This document shows, piece after piece, positions 38,804 through 46,335 of a DNA stretch of 64,000 nt. The first letter of the stretch is position 1. Each line of letters begins with the position of its first letter. The DNA lies in the NCBI RefSeq assembly GCF_024790395.1, contig NZ_JAJISC010000009.1, positions 62,001 to 126,000 on the forward strand, written 5' to 3'. The position numbers and the translations under genes are program-made. The DNA is from Halomonas dongshanensis. Its GTDB lineage: Bacteria; Pseudomonadota; Gammaproteobacteria; Pseudomonadales; Halomonadaceae. The notes below the pieces were generated by a model. The model made no database searches. It had not been told where the DNA came from and saw nothing but the letters and a program-made list of their open reading frames with translations.

Positions 38804-39664
38804 ATGATCGCAGGACCAACCGATGCCGAACTCTATGCCCCCATCGAGTGGGAGGAGTGTGGCGACCACTTTGAAGACATTCGCTACCACGTGAGCCACG
38901 AGGGGATTGCTCGGATCACCATTAACAGGCCCGACGTTCACAACGCCTTTCGTCCGCAAACCGTCGCTGAGATGATCCAGGCGCTAGACAGCGCCCGCCA
39001 CGACAGCCGCGTCGGGGTCATCATTCTTACCGGGGCCGGGGGCAAGGCATTCTGCTCGGGCGGCGACCAGCGTATTCGCGGCGACTATGGCGGCTATCGT
39101 GACGATCAGGGCGTCCATCATCTCAACGTGCTCGACTTCCAACGCGATCTACGTACCTGCCCTAAACCGGTGGTTGCCATGGTAGCCGGCTACGCTATTG
39201 GCGGCGGCCACGTGCTGCACCTCATGTGCGATTTGACCATTGCCGCCGACAACGCCGTTTTCGGCCAGACCGGCCCCAAGGTCGGTTCTTTCGACGGTGG
39301 CTTTGGCGCTGCCTATCTAGCGCGTATCGTCGGCCAGAAAAAGGCGCGGGAGATCTGGTTTCTCTGCCGCCAATACGATGCCCATCAGGCGCTCGATATG
39401 GGATTGATCAATCACGTAGTGGCGCATGAGGCGCTGGAGCGCGAAACCGTACGCTGGTGCCGGGAGATGCTGCAGCATAGCCCTATGGCACTGCGCTGTT
39501 TGAAAGCGGCCTTGAACGCCGACTGCGACGGCCAAGCGGGCCTTCAGGCGCTAGCAGGAAACGCCACCATGCTCTATTACATGACCGAGGAGGGTCAGGA
39601 AGGGCGCAACGCTTTCAACGAGCGTCGCCGCCCCGACTTCTCCCGTTATCCGCGTAATCCCTGA
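38804..39664 (+). CDS. menB: 1,4-dihydroxy-2-naphthoyl-CoA synthase MenB
   Basis: A 286-aa crotonase-fold enzyme that closes the second ring of menaquinone from o-succinylbenzoyl-CoA. [36 protein letters not shown] and [19 protein letters not shown] form the CoA and oxyanion sites; [24 protein letters not shown] is highly characteristic of MenB. The C-terminus [20 protein letters not shown] is likewise family-specific. The ATG at 38804 is preferred to the TTG at 38789. Overlaps menC by 1 nt (TGATG). Confidence 0.96.
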   Translation: MIAGPTDAELYAPIEWEECGDHFEDIRYHVSHEGIARITINRPDVHNAFRPQTVAEMIQALDSARHDSRVGVIILTGAGGKAFCSGGDQRIRGDYGGYRDDQGVHHLNVLDFQRDLRTCPKPVVAMVAGYAIGGGHVLHLMCDLTIAADNAVFGQTGPKVGSFDGGFGAAYLARIVGQKKAREIWFLCRQYDAHQALDMGLINHVVAHEALERETVRWCREMLQHSPMALRCLKAALNADCDGQAGLQALAGNATMLYYMTEEGQEGRNAFNERRRPDFSRYPRNP

Positions 39665-40617
39665 TGACGCTGGCGCTGTATCGTTATGCGCTGCCGCTAC
39701 GCTCGCCGCTCGTTCTCGCTGGGCAGCGGCTCGAACACCGCGAGGGATTGTTGGTAGAGATAAACGGGCGCTGGGGGGAAATCGCCCCACTGCCCGGGTT
39801 TTCACGCGAATCCCTGGCCGCTGCCGAAACCGAATGCCGACGCTGCCTCGACCAGCTTGCCGCGCTCGGGCACTGTAAACCTACCCTGCCCTCGGTGGCC
39901 TTTGGCCTTGATTGCGCCCAGCGCCAATGGCCGCCATCGGCTCACCCGCTGGTTAAGCCCTACCCACTATGGCAGGGTACCCCGCAGGAACTCATCGAAC
40001 GGCTGAGCACAATCGAACCTGGCTCGCTATCGCGCTTGAAACTCAAGGTGGCGCGCTATCCGCTCGACGACGAATACCGGCTTATCCAAACCCTCGCAAC
40101 GCATTTGCCTCCTGGCGCATTGGTGCTCGATGCCAATCGCGGCTGGTCGAAATCGCAGGCGCTGGCATTTTGCTCACGCCTGCCAGAAGGGCTTGTCGCC
40201 TACATCGAAGAGCCTTGCGAGACCTTCGCTGCAAGCCTTGCCGTCGCCAGCGCGACGGGACTTTCGCTAGGCCTCGATGAAACCCTGGCGCGCAACGAGC
40301 CCTGGCACGCGCACCCACGGGTAGGCGCCTTGATCATCAAACCAACGCTCATAGGGACGCTCGCACGCTGCGAGGCACTGGTCGCCAAAGCACGCCTGCA
40401 TGGTATGGCCATCGTGGTGTCATCAAGCTTTGAAAGCGACGTTGGGCTTGGCCATTTAGCACGGCTAGCCGCCGAATGGGCGCCCGACATAGCGCCGGGG
40501 CTCGATACCCGTCACCATCTGGTAGGCGGCTTGCTAAGCGATGACAGCCAAACCAGAGACAGCCAGATAGTGCGCGAACGGCTCAGGTGCTGCTATCAAG
40601 TTGAGACCCGTATATGA
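39664..40617 (+). CDS. menC: o-succinylbenzoate synthase MenC
   Basis: A 317-aa enolase-superfamily dehydratase producing o-succinylbenzoate. LKLKVARYPLDDEYRLI has the catalytic Lys (KxK), LDANRGWSKSQAL and YIEEPC the metal-binding Asp and Glu, LGLDETLA the third ligand, and LIIKPTLIG the second catalytic Lys. The order matches E. coli MenC. ATG overlaps menB by 1 nt and the stop overlaps menE by 4 nt. Confidence 0.93.
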   Translation: MTLALYRYALPLRSPLVLAGQRLEHREGLLVEINGRWGEIAPLPGFSRESLAAAETECRRCLDQLAALGHCKPTLPSVAFGLDCAQRQWPPSAHPLVKPYPLWQGTPQELIERLSTIEPGSLSRLKLKVARYPLDDEYRLIQTLATHLPPGALVLDANRGWSKSQALAFCSRLPEGLVAYIEEPCETFAASLAVASATGLSLGLDETLARNEPWHAHPRVGALIIKPTLIGTLARCEALVAKARLHGMAIVVSSSFESDVGLGHLARLAAEWAPDIAPGLDTRHHLVGGLLSDDSQTRDSQIVRERLRCCYQVETRI

Positions 40618-42002
40618 AGATCGTTTGCCCCATTCACCGTTGGGCGCGGGAAGCGCCAGCGCGGATCGCCGTACAGAGCGGCAGCCGGGTAATGGATTAC
40701 GCCACTCTCGATGAACATATCGAGGCGCTTAGTCAGCAACTGCTTGTTAAGGGGTTAACGCCAGGGCAGCGCCTTACGGTAACGGCGCGCGGCTCGCTCG
40801 ACGCACTGCTGCTGGCTTGGGCCTGCCTGCGTGCGGGCATCGTGTTTTGCCCGCTCGACCCAGCACTACCTATGGTATTGCAGGCATCGCTCACGGCGCG
40901 ACTTGAGGCGGCGGCATTCTGCCCGCTCGAGTCCACGTCCGGTCTGCCCGAAAATGTGACCATTCTCCTTCTCGATACGCGCCAACGAGCGCGAGTGGAG
41001 CAGGATGTGCTGCTCGATACCGAGCAGTTCAGCAATACCATCTTCACCTCGGGATCGAGCGGAGCCCCCAAGGCGGTACTACATCGGCTAGGAAATCATT
41101 TAGCCTCGGCGCAGGGGGCGGCGACGCTGATGCCGCTCGACGCCGATAGCGCATGGTTACTTTCGCTACCGCTCTTTCACGTTGGGGGCTATGCCATCCC
41201 CTTTCGCGTATTTCGCGCTGGAGCGCGCGTGGTGCTCGATAACCGTCACTCGGCGTTGGCGATGCGCCTTGAACGTCTACCCATCACTCATTTGTCGCTG
41301 GTTCCCACGCAGCTTTGGCGACTACTCGAAGCAGGTTTCGACCCCAGTACAACGCGCCTGCGCGAACTGCTGCTTGGCGGCGCGCCCATCCCGGCGCCGC
41401 TAGTCGCTCGGATGACGGCGCTCGGCTTGCCTCCTAAGGTCAGCTATGGGCTGTCCGAAATGGCAAGCCAAGTGTGCACGGGCGCGCCTACACGCTCCGG
41501 TGAAGTAGGCAAGCCGCTCCCGGGGCGCGAAGTCCGTCTCGTCGCAGGTGAGATCCAGGTACGCGGCGAAACGCTCTTTGCAGGGTATCTAACGCCTACC
41601 GGCGTGGATAGCGCACGTAACACAAGCGGCTGGTTTGCCACTCGGGATCGGGGAGAGCTTACGGATGAGGGCGCCCTGATCGTGCATGGTCGGATGGATA
41701 ACGCCTTTATCTCCGGTGGAGAGAATATCCAGCCCGAAGCCATCGAGCAGCGTCTGGTCGATCATCCGGGCGTCGCTCAAGCACTCGTCGTGCCCGTGGA
41801 GCATCCCGAGTGGGGGCAGCGCCCGGTGGCCTTCATCGATTGGAGAAAAGCGCCTATCCCCAATTGTCAGTTGGCAGCCTGGGTGCGCGAAGCGCTACCC
41901 GCTTATATGACACCGGACGCCTGGCTAAGCTGGCCTCGGCAGGCCGTGGGGCTAAAACCTTCGCGCCAGCGCTTTGCCGAGATTGCCGCAGCGCAGGTAT
42001 AA
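40614..42002 (+). CDS. menE: o-succinylbenzoate-CoA ligase MenE
   Basis: A 462-aa AMP-forming acyl-CoA ligase. The P-loop is FTSGSSGAPKAVLH, the A5-type motif is YGLSEMAS, and TRDRGELTDEGALIVHGRMDN with GGENIQPEAIE covers the hinge and C-terminal motif. The catalytic A10 lysine region GLKPSRQRF is present. It activates o-succinylbenzoate with ATP and CoA for MenB. Last gene of the frd-men operon; a hairpin follows 109 nt later. Confidence 0.94.
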   Translation: MKIVCPIHRWAREAPARIAVQSGSRVMDYATLDEHIEALSQQLLVKGLTPGQRLTVTARGSLDALLLAWACLRAGIVFCPLDPALPMVLQASLTARLEAAAFCPLESTSGLPENVTILLLDTRQRARVEQDVLLDTEQFSNTIFTSGSSGAPKAVLHRLGNHLASAQGAATLMPLDADSAWLLSLPLFHVGGYAIPFRVFRAGARVVLDNRHSALAMRLERLPITHLSLVPTQLWRLLEAGFDPSTTRLRELLLGGAPIPAPLVARMTALGLPPKVSYGLSEMASQVCTGAPTRSGEVGKPLPGREVRLVAGEIQVRGETLFAGYLTPTGVDSARNTSGWFATRDRGELTDEGALIVHGRMDNAFISGGENIQPEAIEQRLVDHPGVAQALVVPVEHPEWGQRPVAFIDWRKAPIPNCQLAAWVREALPAYMTPDAWLSWPRQAVGLKPSRQRFAEIAAAQV

Positions 42003-42110
42003 AGATCGCCAAGCGTCAACGACAACAGGCGAGCGATTTAAAAGGGGAGAAACAGCGAAGTGTTAGGGGGAGAAAGTACAGCGCTACGTCGGAATGTATG
42101 AAGTGCCCCG

Positions 42111-42130
42111 CCCCACGCACGAGCGTGGGG
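42111..42130. terminator. hairpin between menE and the Crp/Fnr gene
   Basis: CCCCACGC / GCGTGGGG with a 4-nt loop, flanked by further G/C pairs, between convergent genes. Only a short T-rich context follows. Confidence 0.55.
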
Positions 42131-42134
42131 GGCG

Positions 42135-42896
42135 TCAGTGGCTAGCACCTAGATCAGAGACGCCAGCCTCGCGCGTGACATGGCCATAAATGAGGCGGCT
42201 ATCGAATCCGGTCATGGCGACCATCTGATCGATCTGTAGCAGGTTAACGCTGTTACGCGTTTTGCGAATCAGCTTTTTCTGCTCCAAGGCGTTCATGCAG
42301 CGACTAACGTGTACGCTGGTCATACCCAAGAGCTCGCCGATCACTTCTTGAGTGATGGGAAGCGGGTATGCCTGCTCACTCACCAAGCCCTGAAACTTCA
42401 GCCGGGTAAAGACTTCGAGCAGAAAGTGCGCCACTCGCTCTTCGGCCTTGTGATGCGTACAGCTACGTAGGCGCTCAATGATGATGTTATCGTTGAAGAG
42501 GATAAACGCCAGTATGGCGCGCTCAACGTCCTCCTCTGCCTTGATCAGGTCGTGAAGCTGCGACGCAGGTATTTTCACCAGCGTACAGCTGGTCAGCGCA
42601 ATCAATACGATATCTTGATTAACGAAGTAGCTTTCACGCATGCCAACCAAATCACCTGGCGTAAACAGGTTGTAAATATCCTGACCGCGTCGATCTGCTG
42701 AGTGGCTCAAGCTGGCCCAGCCCTCTTTAATCCAGTAGACATCCACACGGCCCTCAAGGGCCGTGTAGAGCTTTTGGTTCTTCTTGAGCTCGAGCGTTTT
42801 AATATCGAGATTTGCCAACTTTTCCCAGGCAGACTTTCCTAAGCCACTATAAAGGCTTAATGTCTCACCTAGCTCATTACTTTTTATGTTATTCAA
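42135..42896 (-). CDS. Crp/Fnr family transcriptional regulator
   Basis: A 253-aa regulator with an N-terminal cyclic-nucleotide-binding-like beta-roll (about residues 25-140) and a C-terminal winged helix with recognition region TQEVIGELLGMTSVHVSRCMNALEQKKLI. It lacks the N-terminal cysteine cluster of FNR, so it is not a direct iron-sulfur oxygen sensor; the ligand is unknown. Its position at the end of the fumarate-respiration cluster and its HTH family make it a candidate local regulator, though the FNR box could equally serve a chromosomal FNR/Anr. The C-terminal 30 residues after the HTH are unusual in length. Confidence 0.85.
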   Translation of the reverse strand: MNNIKSNELGETLSLYSGLGKSAWEKLANLDIKTLELKKNQKLYTALEGRVDVYWIKEGWASLSHSADRRGQDIYNLFTPGDLVGMRESYFVNQDIVLIALTSCTLVKIPASQLHDLIKAEEDVERAILAFILFNDNIIIERLRSCTHHKAEERVAHFLLEVFTRLKFQGLVSEQAYPLPITQEVIGELLGMTSVHVSRCMNALEQKKLIRKTRNSVNLLQIDQMVAMTGFDSRLIYGHVTREAGVSDLGASH

Positions 42897-43257
42897 ACCT
42901 CTCCCCCACTCACAGATGAACTGGGTTTTTCCATATCCTCACCTCACGACCAATCCATTACCCACCCTTCCCCAAGCGCTACCTCTGGCCTCCATATTGA
43001 CGAAAAAATTCAGGAAAAACAGCAACGCACGTTAAAGAGCAGCGATGAGCCGAGAAAATATAGATGAGAGAATTAACGCCAACAAGAGACGAAAAAAAAG
43101 ATCAACAAAACATATTAATTTCATTAACATAAGTTATGATTTATTAAAATAAATAAAAATTAACAAATATTGATTTTTGGTCTACCTTGTTTATTAAATT
43201 TAATGCAAATAAAAAAAGCTCGACTTTAGCCGAGCTTTTTATAACGTCTTTCAATAA
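42897..43257. other. AT-rich intergenic region with bidirectional terminator
   Basis: 361 nt, strikingly AT-rich from about 43070 to 43220 compared with the GC-rich core. Near the right end, AAAAAGCTCG / CGAGCTTTTT (about 43214-43240) forms a terminator suitable for the DUF892 gene. No gene or known RNA is visible. The AT-rich stretch is upstream of the Crp/Fnr gene and may bind nucleoid proteins. Confidence 0.6.
43214..43240 (-). terminator. intrinsic terminator of the DUF892 gene
   Basis: AAAAAGCTCG / CGAGCTTTTT around a 7-nt loop, about 20 nt after the stop, with A- and T-runs on both sides. Confidence 0.8.
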
Positions 43258-43761
43258 TTATGACTTAGACCTCAGTTCATCGCTTTCTGAGCGCTCAAGA
43301 AAGCGCTGGGTCGTGTCTTCTAAATGCTGACTCAGCCAGTCAGCCATAGCTTGCTCTTCTTGCAATATTTCCGTGCAAATACGCGCCACCTCCTCTTGCT
43401 TGAGCACTTGAGCCGCTTTTATCAGCACTTTGTAGTTGGCAATTTCGAAGTTCTCGAATGCATAGCAGGCGATACTACCTTTGAGCACTTCGTCACTGGC
43501 CATGACGCCCGATATGGCCTGACCAAATGCACTTGCCTTTGCACCTATGTCCTTGAGAATAGAAGTATCGATATTCATTAACGCCATGCAGTGCTCAAGC
43601 CTTTCGCTTTGGTGCTGCGTCTCACGAAGGTGCTCTTCGATACGCCGCCTAAGCTCAGGATAGCTTTCAAGCCGCCCCGCCTGAGCTTTCAGCATTTTTT
43701 CCGCCTGCTGCTCCATGGCATGTGCATCACGAAACCAATCATGCAGATGTTTTTCCATCAT
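43258..43761 (-). CDS. DUF892 ferritin-like protein (YciE/YciF family)
   Basis: A 167-aa four-helix ferritin-like protein. HLHDWFRDAHAMEQQAEKML opens the fold with E and H metal ligands; EEHLRETQHQSERLE and ARICTEILQEEQAMADWL hold the matching ExxH/E residues. YciE/F-type proteins are stress-induced di-iron-type proteins, often beside manganese catalases, as here. The start at 43761 is the first ATG of a MM pair; the longer ORF start at 43797 is less likely. Confidence 0.85.
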   Translation of the reverse strand: MMEKHLHDWFRDAHAMEQQAEKMLKAQAGRLESYPELRRRIEEHLRETQHQSERLEHCMALMNIDTSILKDIGAKASAFGQAISGVMASDEVLKGSIACYAFENFEIANYKVLIKAAQVLKQEEVARICTEILQEEQAMADWLSQHLEDTTQRFLERSESDELRSKS

Positions 43762-43825
43762 GACAAAATCCTCGTCGCTGCATTCTGTGGCGCCCACAGC
43801 TTTAAAAGCGTAAGTGCCTTACGCC

Positions 43826-44662
43826 TCACTTGGACGGATCGACCTGCTCGGTTTGAGCACCTGAATTCGGCTTAGCGCCCCCTAACGAAGGTGCCTGCCC
43901 CAGAGGCTCGGGCTGCTCTTTCACCGAGAACTGACTGCGACCATCGAGGGAAGGCCCTTCCGACCAACGCCCTTTCGGAGCTTCTTTATCGAGCAGCGTA
44001 TTGAGGAAATAGTAAGAGTGCTCGGTGGCCTCGTGCTCTTGCGGGGTAGAGTTGGGAATCGGCAGTTGGGCCTCCATACCGCCCAAATCCTCGATCACAG
44101 CGAGCCACTGCTGCTGATGGTAGGTATCACGAGCAATCAAAAAGGACAGGAAATCCTTCATCCCATGATCATCAGTCCAGTTATAGAGTCGGGTTGCCAG
44201 CACGCGCCCACCGGATTCGGCAGCCACGTTAGCCATCATATCGGCCCCAATATTGCCGGTCGCGTAAATGTGGCTCATGTCAAAGGGTACCCCATTAGCA
44301 TTCACCGGCATTGCTGAAAGCCCCGACGAGAGCAAGTGACGCGGATTGGCTCCCCCCAGAATGGCATTGATGATAGGGTCTTTGGCCGACTCTTCCTGAT
44401 AGGAAACCGGCGCACCTTCAAGGTTAAGAGCCACGGCATGCCCAAGCATTTCGATATGGGAAAGCTCTTCCGTTGCCGTAGACATAAGCAGATCGCGGAT
44501 GCGGTCGTCTCCTCGTGCCCCCATTGCCTGGAAGAAGTACTGCATTGCTACGCGAATTTCTCCTTCGATACCCCCGATAGCCTGCTGCAAAAGCATGGCA
44601 AACTGCGGGTCAGGCTTATCCACTTTGACGGGATACTGTAATTTGGATGAGTGATGAAACAT
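43826..44662 (-). CDS. katN: manganese catalase
   Basis: A 278-aa non-haem catalase of the KatN type, dismutating H2O2 at a di-manganese site. EIRVAMQYFFQA, ATEELSHIEMLGH and HIYATGNIGADMMANVAAESGGR, with ARDTYHQQQWLAVIEDLG, provide the Glu and His ligands in the ferritin-like bundle. The C-terminal 50 residues are Pro/Glu/Gln-rich and disordered. AGGAGGG precedes the ATG. Downstream on the same strand is the DUF892 gene, 64 nt away, so the two form a stress unit. Confidence 0.93.
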   Translation of the reverse strand: MFHHSSKLQYPVKVDKPDPQFAMLLQQAIGGIEGEIRVAMQYFFQAMGARGDDRIRDLLMSTATEELSHIEMLGHAVALNLEGAPVSYQEESAKDPIINAILGGANPRHLLSSGLSAMPVNANGVPFDMSHIYATGNIGADMMANVAAESGGRVLATRLYNWTDDHGMKDFLSFLIARDTYHQQQWLAVIEDLGGMEAQLPIPNSTPQEHEATEHSYYFLNTLLDKEAPKGRWSEGPSLDGRSQFSVKEQPEPLGQAPSLGGAKPNSGAQTEQVDPSK

Positions 44663-45069
44663 CTTACCCTCCTTAGCAGATCTTCATTCGCAATGATATT
44701 AAGCCGCCACACTAGCAACACTTACTGCTGGAGCGTGTTGATGCTTAACGTCTCGCTCGCATGCTGCTACAGACTACGGGGAATACATGCCCCGAAAGCC
44801 AAAGTGGCAGAGTTTCTCGCCTGTGGGGCGAGTCACTTGAGCCTAGGCAAAGAGGCAAGGGGTTCAAGGAGAAAGGCAGATGCCTACCTTTTTTTTAATC
44901 TTGTTTGCCGACAAGAATTAAATTATAGGCAAAGGCAAAGTAACGTTAGAGGAGATGGCTACACAAGCACACAAATAAACAACAGTGGATAACCCTAGCC
45001 ACAACAAAAAAGCCACCCGATTAGGGTGGCTTTTCGTATTATCTAGCGCTTTAAGCTTCATCACAATGA
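44663..45069. other. intergenic region, katN to element boundary
   Basis: 407 nt with no supported gene; it contains the katN upstream region and, at its right end, the terminator of the former tRNA-Thr gene. ORFs here have no coding character. Confidence 0.55.
45008..45034 (-). terminator. terminator downstream of the interrupted tRNA-Thr gene
   Basis: AAAAAGCCACCC / GGGTGGCTTTT around GATTA, located just beyond the 3' end of the tRNA fragment and oriented correctly for that minus-strand gene. Confidence 0.75.
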
Positions 45070-45123
45070 TGGTGCCGACACCAGGAGTCGAACCCGGGAC
45101 CTACTGATTACAAGTCAGTTGCT
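45070..45123 (-). other. attachment site: 3' 54 nt of tRNA-Thr(UGU)
   Basis: Read on the minus strand this is the last 54 nt of a threonine tRNA: the anticodon arm ACTGACTTGTAATCAGT (anticodon UGU), variable loop, T arm with TTCGACT, acceptor strand TGTCGGCA and a terminal CCA. The D arm and 5' acceptor strand are missing: homology stops exactly at 45123. Such a 3' remnant arises when an element integrates into the tRNA gene and restores it at the other end, so the complete tRNA should be to the right of the window. It is not a functional tRNA here. Confidence 0.88.
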
Positions 45124-45142
45124 GTGTGTGGGCGACCAGCAC

Positions 45143-45168
45143 AGCGTATATGCAATGCATTATACGCT
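45143..45168. repeat. 26-nt imperfect palindrome beside the attachment site
   Basis: AGCGTATA / TATACGCT arms flank a centre that is itself nearly palindromic (ATGCAATGCAT). It lies 20 nt inside the element. It could be an integrase or excisionase arm site or a terminator for the integrase gene. Confidence 0.5.
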
Positions 45169-45363
45169 ATATGAACTTTAACTCCAAGTGTGCAAGGAAA
45201 CATAGCCCTTCCGTTGCCCTACTGCACTACATTGGCACTACAGATCATGGCGTGTGATTCAGCAGATGTCAACTCGCTCATATTGCTCTCTTTGGCCACG
45301 ATCTTAATTTCGACTTGGGCAGAGACAGCGAAACAATTTCCTCACCCTGCCCAAGTGCTCCAA

Positions 45364-46335
45364 TCAGACAGGAGGTCTAGCATTCAGCGCACGGCGCATT
45401 GCTTCGACATCAGGACTAATATACTCCATTGTGGTTCGGATATCCGTGTGATTGAGTATGCTCTGTGTGAGATGGATGTTCCGTTCGGGGCTCTCCATGA
45501 GACTGGTACCAAGAAAGTGCCGGAAACGATGTGGTGACATTTTGTAGCCGGTGAGTTCTGACAGTGCTTGGAAAAAGTGCTCCACCTGCCAAGTATTCAT
45601 GTTGGCCCGCTTATGTCTTTGGCTAAATCTATTCACGTTGAAAAGCTGATCTTTTCGTTTAAAACCAGCGCTGTGTGCTGCAACAATGAGCTCATAAAGA
45701 TACGGGTAAAGATCATCCGGAATTGGCAGAATGGTTTCCGAATGCGTTTTGGACCCGATCGCTGAGGCTCGAAAAATCCTCTTTTTCAAATTTATATCCC
45801 CTGCTTCGATATGAAGCAGCTGGTTTAACCGGATCCCGGTGTGAAAAAACGTTTCGAAAAGAGCCTGCCAGAACCAGGCTGGATGAATTTTTGAGCACTC
45901 GTCATAGCATGACTCGAAGCGTCTGCATACACTCAGAACTTCTCGCGCATACCGGATCTGTAAAGGCTGAAGAGATTTTTTAGGTGTTTTGGGTTGTTTT
46001 ACAGACACCCCCTCGAACGGATTTTGGATACTGGCAATGAGATCATGCTTGATGCCGAAGCTGTATAGCGCCTTGAGATGTCTTGAGTAGTTGTTCCAGC
46101 TGGACTCTGCTATTCCCTTTGGATTGGCTTCTGACCGTATGATAGCAACCCGCCATTTGATGACCATTTCTCTTGTCACCATGCTGGGGAAGGTCTGGTG
46201 TCCCAGGTATTTGCGAAAAAGGCGTACCACGCCAGAATAGGTGGTCACGCTTTTAGGGCGCAAATGTTTGTCTGCTGCATAACTGCTCAGCAGCTCCATA
46301 AAAGACACATCATTCATCCACTTCTTCCTTGTCAC
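45364..46335 (-). CDS. tyrosine recombinase / integrase
   Basis: A 323-aa site-specific recombinase. The N-terminal part is a SAM-like core-binding domain; the catalytic domain has the first Arg in FHTGIRLNQLLHIEAGD, the HRFRH box (HxxR) near residue 268 and NHTDIRTTMEYIS with the Tyr nucleophile. It catalyses integration and excision at the tRNA-Thr site 240 nt away. Its first 26 nt overlap the end of the relaxase gene, so both lie on one transcript, which is unusual for integrases but known in MobH-type islands. Confidence 0.92.
   Translation of the reverse strand: MTRKKWMNDVSFMELLSSYAADKHLRPKSVTTYSGVVRLFRKYLGHQTFPSMVTREMVIKWRVAIIRSEANPKGIAESSWNNYSRHLKALYSFGIKHDLIASIQNPFEGVSVKQPKTPKKSLQPLQIRYAREVLSVCRRFESCYDECSKIHPAWFWQALFETFFHTGIRLNQLLHIEAGDINLKKRIFRASAIGSKTHSETILPIPDDLYPYLYELIVAAHSAGFKRKDQLFNVNRFSQRHKRANMNTWQVEHFFQALSELTGYKMSPHRFRHFLGTSLMESPERNIHLTQSILNHTDIRTTMEYISPDVEAMRRALNARPPV

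Noticed and set aside
45070-45123. Functional tRNA-Thr gene
   Set aside because: The D arm and 5' acceptor strand are absent; the sequence next to it does not resemble any tRNA 5' half.
45190-45537. 115-codon plus-strand ORF over the integrase end
   Set aside because: It runs antisense to the conserved catalytic part of the integrase; no ribosome site or domain.
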